A DNA stretch of 64,000 bases from Sphingobacterium athyrii (GCF_003071065.1 NZ_QCXX01000007.1:124669-188668), one strand, 5' to 3'. Shown: positions 1-9,452, counted from the stretch's first letter. The notes: a model not told the origin generated them from the sequence alone. Translations and numbers: made by a program.

Positions 1-560
1 TACATTTGGATCAATTCTTGATCACTCTTACTTTTCAAAAGTCTCATACGTCACTTACTTTTTAGCAGTTCGCAATTAAATTATCAGTTCTGTTGTAAAA
101 TGTAAATGTTTAGCGTATAGTGTTCCTTTCTTATTGTAAAACAATCAATTAATACTATCTCAAAGTACCGTAAAATTATTGAGTAATCAAATTTTTACAT
201 TTTATTTTAAGACTTTTTAACATTTTAAGAATTAAAAACTTCCTTCCCTTCGCAAAAAGAGCACCTGACATACTTAGGTCTGCTTCGACTTATCCGGTGA
301 ATTACGCTGACCCAAATTGACCGATAACAGGGAGCTTACAGGAACCTGGTCCAGACCTCATTGGATGAAAGCGTATCAAACCGCTGTTAACTCGCTGTTA
401 TTTTAGTATAAAACGCGTATTATCCCAAAAGCTGTCTCCATATTGCCGGCAGGAAATTATAAGCTGGTTTCGCAGTTCATACTGTCTCGAAAATAACATG
501 TTAAAAGAAGGGAACGAACATAAGCAGAGCCGGGACTTGCAAATGTAGCTTAGACCCAAA
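1..560. other. Noncoding region of unknown function downstream of glyA
   Basis: No convincing protein-coding frame was found. Positions 1-240 are very AT-rich. Positions 241-360 jump to about 49% G+C by direct count (29/60 and 30/60), above the flanks. Within that block AGGTCTG (276-282) is complementary to CAGACCT (352-358), a possible long-range stem, and there is a short direct repeat CGCTGTTAA/CGCTGTTA near 382-400. The composition and pairing could mean a structured RNA or a decayed gene; neither can be identified from sequence alone. Confidence 0.3.
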
Positions 561-565
561 ACGAA

Positions 566-598
566 AATAGCGGAATTACCTTGGGCAATTCCGCTATT
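566..598 (-). terminator. Terminator hairpin after glyA
   Basis: AATAGCGGAATT (566-577) and AATTCCGCTATT (587-598) form a perfect 12-bp stem with a 9-base loop. It starts 20 bases past the glyA stop. Read on the minus strand it is followed by TTCGTTTT, so it fits intrinsic termination of glyA. Confidence 0.75.
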
Positions 599-617
599 CT
601 ATATAGGAACAATCGTC

Positions 618-1889
618 TTATTTATACAATGGAAATTCGGCCATCATGGCTTTCACCTTGCCATGGATTTTATCCAATTCAGCATCGTTCGATGCATTTT
701 GCAATGCTTCGTCAATTAATTCTCCGATTTGAACAATTTCATTTTCTTTGATTCCACGTGTTGTGATCGCCGCAGTACCAAAACGTACACCTGAAGTCAC
801 AAAAGGAGAACGTGTATCAAAAGGAACCATATTTTTGTTGGTTGTGATACCCGCTTTACCCAATACCGCTTCTGCTTCTTTACCAGAAATATCTTTGTTT
901 CGTAGATCCACTAACATCAAGTGGTTATCCGTACCGCCAGAGATAATCTTATAATCTTTCTCAACGAAGAACTGTGCCAATGCCGCTGCATTTTTCTTCA
1001 CCTGAACAATGTACTCCATGTATTCGTCAGATAAAGCTTCGCCGTAAGCAATTGCTTTTGCAGCAATTGTATGTTCCAAAGGACCGCCTTGTGTGCCTGG
1101 AAAAACAGCTAAATCCAACAACTGTGTGATTGTACGGGTTTCGCCTTTAGGTGTTTTGATACCCCAAGTGTTTTCAAAGTCCTTACCAACCATAATCATA
1201 CCACCACGTGGACCACGTAGTGTTTTATGTGTCGTTGTAGTAACGATATGACAATGTGGAAGTGGATCATTCAATAAACCACGAGCGATCAAACCTGCAG
1301 GATGAGAAATATCAGCCAAAACAATCGCACCGATTTCATCAGCAACTTTACGGATGCGTGCATAGTCCCAGTCACGGGAATAAGCTGAAGCACCGCAGAT
1401 AATCATTTTTGGTTTTTCACGAAGTGCCGTTTCTTCCAACTGTTCGTAATCAATCAGACCTGTATCTTCTTTTACACCGTAAAATAATGGTTGATAGATC
1501 TTACCAGAAAGGTTTGCCGGTGATCCGTGAGTCAAGTGTCCACCATGAGATAAATCAAGACCTAAAATTTTGTCTCCAGGTTTGATTGTCGCCAAAAAAA
1601 CAGCCGCATTTGCCTGTGCTCCAGAGTGAGGTTGAACATTTACCCATTCTGCGCCAAATAATTGCTTTGCACGATCAATTGCGATGGTTTCAATTTCATC
1701 CACAACTTCACAACCTCCATAGTAACGTTTTCCTGGGAGGCCTTCTGCATATTTATTTGTCAACACTGAACCAGCAGCTTCCATCACTTGTTTTGAAACA
1801 AAGTTTTCCGAAGCAATTAATTCAATACCTTCTTCTTGGCGTTTCAGCTCATCAGCTATTAAATTAAAAATGGCTTGATCTCTTTCCAT
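618..1889 (-). CDS. glyA: Serine hydroxymethyltransferase
   Basis: A 423-residue PLP enzyme that interconverts serine and glycine while charging tetrahydrofolate with a one-carbon unit; cytosolic. The N-terminus (ELIASENFVS) and the YAEGLPGKRYYGG block are SHMT signatures. The PLP-binding lysine lies in TTTTHKTLRGPRGG, near residue 230. Length matches bacterial GlyA. The start MERDQAIFNLI is the natural family start. A TATCTTTG box on the minus strand at 1936-1943 lies 46 bases before it. The gene is monocistronic, with its own hairpin downstream. Nothing looks degenerate. Confidence 0.98.
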   Translation of the reverse strand: MERDQAIFNLIADELKRQEEGIELIASENFVSKQVMEAAGSVLTNKYAEGLPGKRYYGGCEVVDEIETIAIDRAKQLFGAEWVNVQPHSGAQANAAVFLATIKPGDKILGLDLSHGGHLTHGSPANLSGKIYQPLFYGVKEDTGLIDYEQLEETALREKPKMIICGASAYSRDWDYARIRKVADEIGAIVLADISHPAGLIARGLLNDPLPHCHIVTTTTHKTLRGPRGGMIMVGKDFENTWGIKTPKGETRTITQLLDLAVFPGTQGGPLEHTIAAKAIAYGEALSDEYMEYIVQVKKNAAALAQFFVEKDYKIISGGTDNHLMLVDLRNKDISGKEAEAVLGKAGITTNKNMVPFDTRSPFVTSGVRFGTAAITTRGIKENEIVQIGELIDEALQNASNDAELDKIHGKVKAMMAEFPLYK

Positions 1890-1935
1890 TGTTTTTAAAT
1901 GTTGTAAAGTAAATTTTGTTTTTATTTTAATGCCT

Positions 1936-1970
1936 CAAAGATAGCATATTCCATAAAGAATATCGACAAA
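1936..1970 (-). promoter_or_regulatory. Predicted glyA promoter (Bacteroidota type)
   Basis: On the minus strand TATCTTTG (1943 down to 1936) matches the Bacteroidota -7 consensus TAnnTTTG. A TTTG (1970-1967) lies 23 bases upstream as a possible -33 element, slightly longer than the usual 19-21. Predicted leader about 40 bases. Confidence 0.55.
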
Positions 1971-2139
1971 AAGCCATATTTTATTAAATGTTCTTAGAAA
2001 AATAGGCTTATTTATGCGAATTAGCTAATTAACAAGGTATCCTTTTAACTCCTATTTGGAGCCCCCCCAATCCAATAAAAATTGAATGTTTTGTAAATGT
2101 CAAAAAATCTACGGCGGGCGATTTGCAATTAAAAATATG

Positions 2140-2147
2140 TATTTTTG
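2140..2147 (+). promoter_or_regulatory. -7 box of the Fe-S carrier gene
   Basis: TATTTTTG fits TAnnTTTG and lies 28 bases before the start at 2176. A TTTG at 2122-2125 is only 14 bases upstream, too close for a typical -33 element, so only the -7 match is claimed. Confidence 0.45.
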
Positions 2148-2175
2148 TTAAAGAATTGGCTAAAACATTATCAAA

Positions 2176-2526
2176 ATGAGCACAGAACATACAGCAATTG
2201 CTCCCGTTACCTTAACTCAAGGGGCAATCAAGGAACTCAATAAATTAAAGGATCAGCAAGAAATCTCTGATGATTTTGGTTTACGTGTCGGTGTAGAAGG
2301 TGGTGGTTGTTCAGGTATGAGTTATATCCTTGGTTTTGACCAGAAAAAAGATGGAGACAGCGAGTACGAAATTGAAGGAATCCGCATTTTTATGAACAAA
2401 GCACATGGCTTATATCTTGCAGGCATGGAAATTGACTTCAAATCAGGACTTGACGCAAGAGGTTTTACTTTCAATAATCCAAATGCAAGTAGCACTTGTG
2501 GTTGTGGAAGCAGTTTTTCAGCATAA
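2176..2526 (+). CDS. A-type iron-sulfur cluster carrier (IscA/SufA/ErpA family)
   Basis: A 116-residue cytosolic scaffold/carrier that passes Fe-S clusters to apo-enzymes. The three family cysteines are present: Cys45 in VEGGGCSGMSY, and Cys108 and Cys110 in the C-terminal SSTCGCGSSF. The 62-residue gap is typical. Which subfamily (IscA, SufA or ErpA) it belongs to cannot be decided here, because no suf/isc genes are adjacent. It is a single-gene unit with a -7 box upstream and a hairpin at 2555-2585. Confidence 0.92.
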   Translation: MSTEHTAIAPVTLTQGAIKELNKLKDQQEISDDFGLRVGVEGGGCSGMSYILGFDQKKDGDSEYEIEGIRIFMNKAHGLYLAGMEIDFKSGLDARGFTFNNPNASSTCGCGSSFSA

Positions 2527-2554
2527 AGTTGAAATTTTACACATATTCCAACAG

Positions 2555-2585
2555 AAAGGGGACTGCAATGCGCAATCCCTTTTTT
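2555..2585 (+). terminator. Terminator after the Fe-S carrier gene
   Basis: AAAGGG (2555-2560) pairs with CCCTTT, with a weaker inner TGC/GCA pairing, followed by a run of T. It lies 28 bases after the stop codon. Confidence 0.6.
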
Positions 2586-2826
2586 GTTTCATGCTGATTC
2601 CAGCAGCTCGAATAGCTCATTGTCCAACATAACTCCCGTGCTTTTCTAGCTTTCATTTCGAGTTTGAGTACTCCTATCCGTACAATCCTTCCGTTTTGAT
2701 AGTACCGTGAATTTTCAAAAATAGGAACTGCACATTTAATGATATTACAGCTACAATGCCCTCTTTCTTTTTCCATCATAATTCACTAAATTAGCGACCT
2801 TTAGAAAAGAAGCATACAACAGTCTG

Positions 2827-5800
2827 ATGTACAAAGAATATAAGCAGTTAAATTTACCGGAGATCGGTAAAGAGATTTTGACCCGTTGGGAACAGGAAAA
2901 AATATTCGAAAAAAGTATCAATAATCGTCCTGAGAGCAAATCATATACATTTTTTGAAGGACCACCTTCTGCAAATGGAATGCCTGGGATCCATCACGTG
3001 ATGGCGCGTACGATTAAGGATATTTTCTGTCGCTACAAGACATTGAAAGGCTACCGCGTAAAACGTAAAGGAGGCTGGGATACCCATGGTCTTCCAATTG
3101 AGCTTGCTGTCGAAAAAGCGCTTGGTATTACAAAAGAAGATATCGGCAAAAAGATTACCGTCGAAGAATATAATGAAGCTTGCCGCAAGGAGGTAATGAA
3201 GTATACAGATGTCTGGAATGACCTAACCAACAAAATGGGTTATTGGGTTGACCTTGAGCATCCTTACATTACCTATAAAAACGAATACATCGAAACACTA
3301 TGGTATTTGTTAAAAGAACTTTACAAAAAGGGTTTATTATACAAAGGCTACACCATTCAACCGTATTCGCCTGCTGCAGGCACCGGATTGAGTTCACATG
3401 AGCTTAATCAACCGGGTACGTACAAAGATGTCAAGGATACGACCATTGTTGCTGAATTCCGATTGATCAAGAGCCAGCTGCATCCGGCAATCGAAAAACT
3501 GGTTGATGATGAAGCCGAGGATGTTGCGTTCATCGCCTGGACAACCACCCCCTGGACATTACCTTCCAATACAGCCCTGGTAGTCGGCAAGAAAATAAAC
3601 TATGTGAAGATCCGTACATTTAACAAGTATACGGGAGCACCTGTCTCTGTTGTATTGGCAAAAGATCTGATCAGCAAACATTTTAAAGCTGAAGGTGAAA
3701 ATGCATCTTTTCAAGACTACAAATTGGGTGATAAAGTAATCCCTTGGGAACTTGCCGCAGAATTTGTCGGCGAGGAACTCGTTGGCTTACGTTACGAGCA
3801 ATTGTTGCCCTATATCACCAATGAAGATTTACAGGAAAATGCCTTCCGTGTAATCCCCGGTGACTTCGTGACAACTGAAGACGGTACGGGTATCGTACAT
3901 GCTGCGCCTACTTATGGTGCGGATGACTTTCGGGTAGCGAAAGAACACGGTGTACCGGGCATTCTGGTGAAAGACGAAAATGGAAAAGATGTTCCTACAG
4001 TAGACCGTACAGGCCGTTTCGTTAATGAAATCACGGATTTTGCTGGACGATTTGTAAAAGAAGAATACTACAGTGCCGAAGAACGGGCAAAAGAGGACTT
4101 CAAACCTACTGACGTCTTGATCTCCATCAAATTAAAAGAGGACAATAAAGCATTTGACGTTAAAAAATACGAGCACACCTACCCACACTGCTGGCGTACA
4201 GACAAACCGGTTTTATACTATCCATTGGATAGCTGGTTTATCCGTACAACTGCGGTAAAAGAAGATTTGGTTGCTTTAAATAAAACAATCAACTGGAAAC
4301 CTGAAGCTACCGGTACGGGGCGCTTTGGAAACTGGCTGGAAAACCTAGTGGACTGGAACCTTTCACGCTCACGCTACTGGGGGACTCCACTTCCTATCTG
4401 GCGTTCGGAAGATGAGAATGAAGAAGTATGTATCGGTTCATTACCAGAGTTAAAATCGCTATTGGAAGCCTCCCTGAGGTCGGACGTTTTATCCGCAGAT
4501 GAGAAAGCGAAAAATCAGGCTTACCTGGATAAATTTGACACGGAACAATTGGACTTACACCGACCTTATGTCGATGATATTGTGCTTGTTTCTGATGCCG
4601 GTCAAAAATTATTCCGTGAACCGGACTTAATTGACGTATGGTTTGATTCCGGTGCAATGCCTTATGCCCAATGGGGACTGGATCATGAGAAGTTGGCAAA
4701 AGGTGAAGAGTTTCCATTTAAAGACGGATTCAATCATGCGTATCCGGCAGATTTCATTGCGGAGGGTGTTGACCAGACTCGTGGATGGTTCTTTACGCTA
4801 CATGCGATCTCCACGATGATGTATAAATCGGTTTCTTTTAAAAACGTGGTTTCCAACGGTCTGGTATTGGATAAGAACGGGAATAAGATGTCCAAACGTT
4901 TAGGTAATGGCGTAGATCCATTTTCAACGATAGATCAATATAGTGCCGATGCTACTCGTTGGTATATGATCAGTAATGCAGCTCCTTGGGACAACTTAAA
5001 GTTCAACATGGAGGGATTGGATGAGGTCCGTCGTAAATTCTTCGGTACGCTATACAATACCTATGCATTTTTTGCACTTTATGCCAATATTGACAAGTTC
5101 TCCTACGCAGAACCAGATATTGCATTGGAAAACCGTCCTGAAATCGATCGTTGGATTATCTCATTACTCAATTCACTAACGAAAGAAGTGGATGAATATC
5201 TAGCGGATTACGAACCGACAAAAGCGGCTCGTGCAATCCAAAATTTTGTGGACGAGCACCTGAGTAACTGGTACGTTCGTTTGTGCCGCCGTCGCTTCTG
5301 GAAGGGAGAATATACAGAAGATAAAATTTCTGCCTATCAGACATTGTATACTTGTCTGGATACTATCGCGAAATTAATGTCACCGATATCACCATTTTTC
5401 TCGGATAGACTGTTCCTGGATTTGAATACTGCAACAAATAAAGAGCAAGTTGATTCTGTACACTTGGCGAACTTCCCGGTATACAATGAAAACTTAGTGG
5501 ACAAAGATCTGGAAGAACGTATGGCCCTGGCACAAGACATCTCCTCGTTGACGCTGTCATTGCGTAAAAAAACGTCGATCAATGTGCGTCAGCCATTAAA
5601 CAAAATCCTTGTTCCGGTATTGGACAGTGCTTTCCGGGAGAAAGTGGAGAAAGTAAAAGATTTGATACTTTCGGAAACTAATATCAAAGATATTGAGTTC
5701 ATTACGGATACAACAGGTATTATCAAGAAAAAAATAAAACCAAACTTTAAAGCTCTTGGCGCGAAAGTTGGTAAGGATATGAAGTTAGTCTCTTCAGCTA

Positions 5801-6240
5801 TCCAATCGTTGACTATAGATCAAATCAGCACGCTGGAATCAACTGGTGAATTGGCCTTAACAGGTACGCCATATACTATTCTATTGAGCGATGTCGAAAT
5901 TATAGCAGAGGATGTGGAAGGATGGCAGGTTGCTAATTTGGGTAAATTAACCGTCGCATTAGATGTCCATATCACCGAAGAATTGAAGAAAGAAGGACTA
6001 TCAAGAGAATTGATCAACCGTCTACAAAATTTGCGGAAAGAAAAAGGACTTGAAGTAACGGATAGAATTAACGTAAAGTTAACAGTTTCACCAGAGGTGG
6101 TCGATGCTGCGAAAGAAAATTTATCTTATATTTGCACCGAAATTCTAGCCGATTCATTGGTATTTGAAGATTCACTAACTGAAGGAGAGCTCATCGAGAT
6201 CGATGGCAAAGAACTTAAGGCATTAATCCAAAAAAATTAA
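2827..6240 (+). CDS. ileS: Isoleucine--tRNA ligase
   Basis: A 1137-residue class I aminoacyl-tRNA synthetase that charges tRNA-Ile. The HIGH-type motif appears as PGIHH in GPPSANGMPGIHHVMART (near residue 55), and the KMSKS-type loop as NKMSKRLGN (near residue 695). Between them is the editing (CP1) domain with WTTTPWTLPSNTA (near residue 240). The CxWRTDKPVLYYP, WGTPLPIW and WFDSGAMPYAQW blocks are all typical of the long IleRS type found in Bacteroidota. ATG at 2827 gives the expected N-terminus. A TraR/DksA gene follows after 3 bases, so the two are probably co-transcribed. Confidence 0.98.
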   Translation: MYKEYKQLNLPEIGKEILTRWEQEKIFEKSINNRPESKSYTFFEGPPSANGMPGIHHVMARTIKDIFCRYKTLKGYRVKRKGGWDTHGLPIELAVEKALGITKEDIGKKITVEEYNEACRKEVMKYTDVWNDLTNKMGYWVDLEHPYITYKNEYIETLWYLLKELYKKGLLYKGYTIQPYSPAAGTGLSSHELNQPGTYKDVKDTTIVAEFRLIKSQLHPAIEKLVDDEAEDVAFIAWTTTPWTLPSNTALVVGKKINYVKIRTFNKYTGAPVSVVLAKDLISKHFKAEGENASFQDYKLGDKVIPWELAAEFVGEELVGLRYEQLLPYITNEDLQENAFRVIPGDFVTTEDGTGIVHAAPTYGADDFRVAKEHGVPGILVKDENGKDVPTVDRTGRFVNEITDFAGRFVKEEYYSAEERAKEDFKPTDVLISIKLKEDNKAFDVKKYEHTYPHCWRTDKPVLYYPLDSWFIRTTAVKEDLVALNKTINWKPEATGTGRFGNWLENLVDWNLSRSRYWGTPLPIWRSEDENEEVCIGSLPELKSLLEASLRSDVLSADEKAKNQAYLDKFDTEQLDLHRPYVDDIVLVSDAGQKLFREPDLIDVWFDSGAMPYAQWGLDHEKLAKGEEFPFKDGFNHAYPADFIAEGVDQTRGWFFTLHAISTMMYKSVSFKNVVSNGLVLDKNGNKMSKRLGNGVDPFSTIDQYSADATRWYMISNAAPWDNLKFNMEGLDEVRRKFFGTLYNTYAFFALYANIDKFSYAEPDIALENRPEIDRWIISLLNSLTKEVDEYLADYEPTKAARAIQNFVDEHLSNWYVRLCRRRFWKGEYTEDKISAYQTLYTCLDTIAKLMSPISPFFSDRLFLDLNTATNKEQVDSVHLANFPVYNENLVDKDLEERMALAQDISSLTLSLRKKTSINVRQPLNKILVPVLDSAFREKVEKVKDLILSETNIKDIEFITDTTGIIKKKIKPNFKALGAKVGKDMKLVSSAIQSLTIDQISTLESTGELALTGTPYTILLSDVEIIAEDVEGWQVANLGKLTVALDVHITEELKKEGLSRELINRLQNLRKEKGLEVTDRINVKLTVSPEVVDAAKENLSYICTEILADSLVFEDSLTEGELIEIDGKELKALIQKN

Positions 6241-6243
6241 ATT

Positions 6244-6630
6244 ATGGCAAACAACAACGAGAAAACACGCTATAGCGATTCAGAATTACAAGAATTCAAA
6301 GATATTATCTTGGACAAGCTTAGAATAGCAAAAGAAGAGCTTTCCTCGTTGACAGCAACGCTTAATAACAGCAATGCGAATGGTACAGACGATACTGCGG
6401 GTACTTACAAGACCTTAGAGGATGGTTCTGCAACGTTGGAGAAAGAGCAAACCAACCAATTGGCTGCGCGTCAAAAGAAGTTTATCGACAACCTTGAAGC
6501 AGCGTTGGTGCGCATCGAGAACAAAACGTATGGTATCTGTAGAGAAACCGGAAAACTGATTCAAAAAGAACGTTTGAAAGCTGTTCCGCATACGACGTTG
6601 AGCATCGAAGCGAAAAACAAACAATATTAA
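6244..6630 (+). CDS. TraR/DksA-family protein with a degenerate zinc finger
   Basis: A 128-residue protein with an N-terminal coiled-coil region and a C-terminal TraR/DksA motif (YGICRETGKLIQKERLKAVP). Family proteins normally bind RNA polymerase through its secondary channel, with a C-x2-C...C-x2-C zinc finger. Here only the first Cys (in GICRET) remains; the others read as Thr, Ser and Ala (CRET...SIEA), so zinc binding through that site is unlikely. It lies 3 bases after ileS and is followed by a strong hairpin before lspA. Function as a transcription factor is inferred from family only. Confidence 0.88.
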   Translation: MANNNEKTRYSDSELQEFKDIILDKLRIAKEELSSLTATLNNSNANGTDDTAGTYKTLEDGSATLEKEQTNQLAARQKKFIDNLEAALVRIENKTYGICRETGKLIQKERLKAVPHTTLSIEAKNKQY

Positions 6631-6646
6631 TTTTAAGCAAAAATAT

Positions 6647-6676
6647 ATGGTCTTTGCTCCGGCAAAGACCATTTTT
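6647..6676 (+). terminator. Terminator or attenuator between the traR-like gene and lspA
   Basis: ATGGTCTTTGC (6647-6657) and GCAAAGACCAT (6662-6672) form a perfect 11-bp stem with the tetraloop TCCG, followed by TTTT. It ends only about 9 bases before the lspA start at 6685. It may therefore reduce read-through into lspA or overlap its promoter/leader. Confidence 0.8.
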
Positions 6677-6684
6677 ATAGCACA

Positions 6685-7335
6685 ATGAAGGGGTATACGA
6701 AACCAGTCGCACTAATTGTCGCGATTCTTTTAATAGACCAATTGTCAAAAATATGGGTTAAGCTCTCTATGACAATTGGACAAAGTCATCACATCTTAGG
6801 TAAATTCTTCCAGATCCATTTTATTGAAAATAACGGAATGGCTTATGGAATGGAATTTGGTGGCGATTACGGGAAATTGTTCCTGACCGTGTTTCGGATA
6901 CTGGCCGTCGCTGGTATTGGCTATGGTCTACACTACATGATTAAGAATAAATACAACCGTGGTTTTATATTAAATGTAGCCTTGATTCTCGCCGGTGCTT
7001 TGGGCAATATCATTGATTCGGCATTCTATGGGGTGATCTTCAGTGAGAGCACCTTTTACGACAAAGCATCCTTATTTCCAGCTGCCGGGGGGTATTCATC
7101 CTTCTTGCATGGAAAAGTCGTCGATATGCTTTATTTCCCATTAATCGAAGGAACTTTCCCTACCTGGGTACCTTTTTGGGGTGGCGAAGATTTTCTATTC
7201 TTCAGGCCAGTTTTTAATATCGCTGATTCGGCAATCTCAGTAGGTGTTGTGTTAATATTACTATTCCAAAAACGGTATTTTAAAACGGAAAAAGAGGAAA
7301 AATCTAGTATCCATAGCGAAATCGTTGAAGATTAA
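6685..7335 (+). CDS. lspA: Lipoprotein signal peptidase (signal peptidase II)
   Basis: A 216-residue inner-membrane aspartyl protease that cleaves prolipoprotein signal peptides after lipid attachment. Four hydrophobic segments are visible. Conserved blocks are IDQLSK (Asp18), ENNGMAYGM (Asn50), GALGNIID (near residue 104), HGKVVDMLYF (Asp147) and FNIADSAISVG (Asp181). Asp147 and Asp181 correspond to the catalytic pair. The roughly 30-residue insertion between GNIID and HGKVVD makes it longer than proteobacterial LspA, as I would expect for Bacteroidota. Clients in this window include the SusD-like lipoprotein and the azurin. Confidence 0.96.
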   Translation: MKGYTKPVALIVAILLIDQLSKIWVKLSMTIGQSHHILGKFFQIHFIENNGMAYGMEFGGDYGKLFLTVFRILAVAGIGYGLHYMIKNKYNRGFILNVALILAGALGNIIDSAFYGVIFSESTFYDKASLFPAAGGYSSFLHGKVVDMLYFPLIEGTFPTWVPFWGGEDFLFFRPVFNIADSAISVGVVLILLFQKRYFKTEKEEKSSIHSEIVED

Positions 7336-7348
7336 CGAAATATATTAC

Positions 7349-7375
7349 AAAAGCCTTGTTAATCACAAGGCTTTT
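7349..7375 (+). terminator. Terminator after lspA
   Basis: AAAAGCCTTGT (7349-7359) pairs perfectly with ACAAGGCTTTT (7365-7375) around a 5-base loop, followed by CTTTT. It begins 13 bases after the lspA stop. Confidence 0.85.
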
Positions 7376-7470
7376 CTTTTAAAAAGTTAAAAATAAAATG
7401 GGGATCATAATCCGGTTATCAAGTAACCTAGCCATGTAGGTAATGGTGATCTCCACACTAAACATCAAAA

Positions 7471-8415
7471 ATGAAAAACATAAACTTATTCCTAATCGTC
7501 TGCTTACTTTTTTTGACAAAATACGCGCAAGCACAGCAAATTGAAATTCCAAAGCTAAAAAAACATATCTACTACCTGGCAGATGACAAGATGAAAGGTA
7601 GAGGAACGGGTAGCAAAGAAGTATTCAAAGCAGCAGACTATATCGAAAAAGAATTCAAAAAATATAAATTACAGCCCAAAGGTGACCATGGTTACCGTCA
7701 GTCTTTCAAAGCCAAAGTATGGAAAGTGAAAGTAGCCGACAGTATCCGTGATGCAGACAACATTATCGGCTTTGTTGATAATGGAGCAGCCCTGACAGTG
7801 GTGATAGGTGCTCATTACGATCATTTGGGTACAGGCCACCAAGGTAGTTCAAAAGATTCCTTAGGTGTGGGAAAAATCCACAATGGTGCTGATGATAATG
7901 CTTCCGGTACCGCCGGTTTATTGGAACTTGCCCGTTATTTTAGTACCAACAAGGAAAAAGAACCTTACAATCTATTATTTATAGCCTTTGGCGCTGAGGA
8001 GCTGGGATTAGTAGGTTCCAAATATTTTACGGAGCACCCCACCCTACCGCTTGAAAAAATCACCGCCATGCTCAATATGGATATGATCGGCCGCTATAAT
8101 TCTGACAATGGACTTGCCGTCATCGGATATGGCACAAGCAGCCAATGGCCAACGATTTTTAAAGATATCCAGGCACCAATAAAATTTAACCTGAGCAAGG
8201 ACGGTAACGGCGGATCCGATCAGACTTCCTTTTATAAAAAGAATATTCCAGTATTATTTTTCCATACCGGTGGGCATCCAGACTACCACATGCCTACCGA
8301 TGATGCAGACAAAATTGATTACAAGGCATTGAAATCTATTCTTGACCTGGAAAAATCGGTGATTGAAAATGTGATGAAACAGTCCGATAAAATGGATTTT
8401 ATCTGGACGAACTAA
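7471..8415 (+). CDS. Secreted M28-family zinc aminopeptidase
   Basis: A 314-residue exported metallopeptidase with an N-terminal signal peptide (about 22 residues, ending AQAQ). The two-zinc site is readable in order: GAHYDHLG, HNGADDNASG, GAEELGLVGS (Glu general base and ligand), NMDMIG, and a final His in PDYHMPTDD. Family members remove N-terminal residues from peptides; substrate preference cannot be read from the sequence. Ordinary length and no broken motif. It stands alone between lspA and the reductase/thioesterase pair. Confidence 0.92.
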   Translation: MKNINLFLIVCLLFLTKYAQAQQIEIPKLKKHIYYLADDKMKGRGTGSKEVFKAADYIEKEFKKYKLQPKGDHGYRQSFKAKVWKVKVADSIRDADNIIGFVDNGAALTVVIGAHYDHLGTGHQGSSKDSLGVGKIHNGADDNASGTAGLLELARYFSTNKEKEPYNLLFIAFGAEELGLVGSKYFTEHPTLPLEKITAMLNMDMIGRYNSDNGLAVIGYGTSSQWPTIFKDIQAPIKFNLSKDGNGGSDQTSFYKKNIPVLFFHTGGHPDYHMPTDDADKIDYKALKSILDLEKSVIENVMKQSDKMDFIWTN

Positions 8416-8537
8416 ATATATAAAATCCCGCTTGTTTTTTTGAATCCCGGCTTAGTCCCGGAAACAACTTGATCGGGATGAATGATACAGTGTAAGTCCC
8501 TATTGAACTAAAAGACGGATAAAAAATAACTATACGG

Positions 8538-9452
8538 ATGAAAAAAATTCTTGTCACAGGATCCAACGGCTTTTTGGGGCAAAAGGTCGTAGACCTACTT
8601 GCCGGAGATGACCGCTATGAAGTTACAGCCATTTCAAAAGGCTCAAACAGAAATCCAAATCAAGCTGGATATGTATTTGAGCAGATTGATTTACTGGATC
8701 ATACAAAACTGACGGATTTTTTATCCAGTCATAGCTTTGATACGATTGTACATACTGCAGCGATGACCAGTGTCGAAGCATGTGAGGTCGATAAGGCGGC
8801 CTGCCAGCTGATCAATGTAGATCTGGTACAAACCTTGGCGAGCTACTGCGAAAAAAATCAGGCACAGTTGGTTCATCTCTCCACCGATTTCGTATTCGAT
8901 GGCAAAAAAGGTAGTCCCTATCATGAACAGGATTTACCAAATCCCCAAAGTGAATATGGGAAGAGTAAACATGCCTCGGAGCAAGTGCTCGCACAGTCTT
9001 CCTGCAAGTATGCCATTTTACGTACAATTTTAGTCTATGGTATAAATGCTGACCCAAACCGCTCCAATTTAGTGCTATGGGCAAAGGGAAAGCTTATACA
9101 AAAAGAAGCGATAAAAGTAGTCAATGACCAATGGAGAATGCCTACATTTGTAGATGATTTAGCGTACGCTTGTCAATTGGCCATTGAACGAGATGCTCAG
9201 GGGATATTCCATATCTCCGGGGCCGAATTGATGTCCATCAATGAAGCGGTTTATGCAATTGCAGATTATTGGCAACTGGACAAATCATTGATCTCGGAAA
9301 TCAGTGCAGCAAGTATCGGACAAGCGGACAACAGGCCGCGTCTGACAGGTTTTGATCTCAGTAAATCCAAAAACGAACTGGGCTATGTACCGACGTCATT
9401 TGTGGAGTCCTTGGCAATAATTGATAGGCAATCTAAGGAACTTGGAAGATAA
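8538..9452 (+). CDS. RmlD-like SDR oxidoreductase (dTDP-4-dehydrorhamnose reductase family)
   Basis: A 304-residue extended short-chain dehydrogenase. The Rossmann motif GSNGFLG (Gly8, Gly11, Gly14) binds NAD(P). The catalytic set is Ser115/Thr116 in HLSTDFVFDG and Tyr140/Lys144 in SEYGKSKHASEQ. STDFVFDG and the PNPQSEYGKSK block are typical of RmlD-type sugar-nucleotide reductases. No rhamnose-pathway genes (rmlA/B/C) are nearby, so the true substrate is uncertain. Its stop codon overlaps the ATG of the thioesterase gene by one base, implying translational coupling. Confidence 0.85.
   Translation: MKKILVTGSNGFLGQKVVDLLAGDDRYEVTAISKGSNRNPNQAGYVFEQIDLLDHTKLTDFLSSHSFDTIVHTAAMTSVEACEVDKAACQLINVDLVQTLASYCEKNQAQLVHLSTDFVFDGKKGSPYHEQDLPNPQSEYGKSKHASEQVLAQSSCKYAILRTILVYGINADPNRSNLVLWAKGKLIQKEAIKVVNDQWRMPTFVDDLAYACQLAIERDAQGIFHISGAELMSINEAVYAIADYWQLDKSLISEISAASIGQADNRPRLTGFDLSKSKNELGYVPTSFVESLAIIDRQSKELGR

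Noticed and set aside
260..320. Minus strand reads GGGTCAG and later CGAAGCAGACC, reminiscent of SRP RNA domain IV
   Set aside because: The spacing between the two blocks is about 17 bases, where a true SRP RNA has a tetraloop and a short stem; no further match to SRP RNA was found.
2537..2779. 80-codon minus-strand reading frame between the Fe-S carrier gene and ileS
   Set aside because: The encoded sequence has no recognisable family, and its end runs through the terminator hairpin of the Fe-S carrier gene, so it is probably chance.
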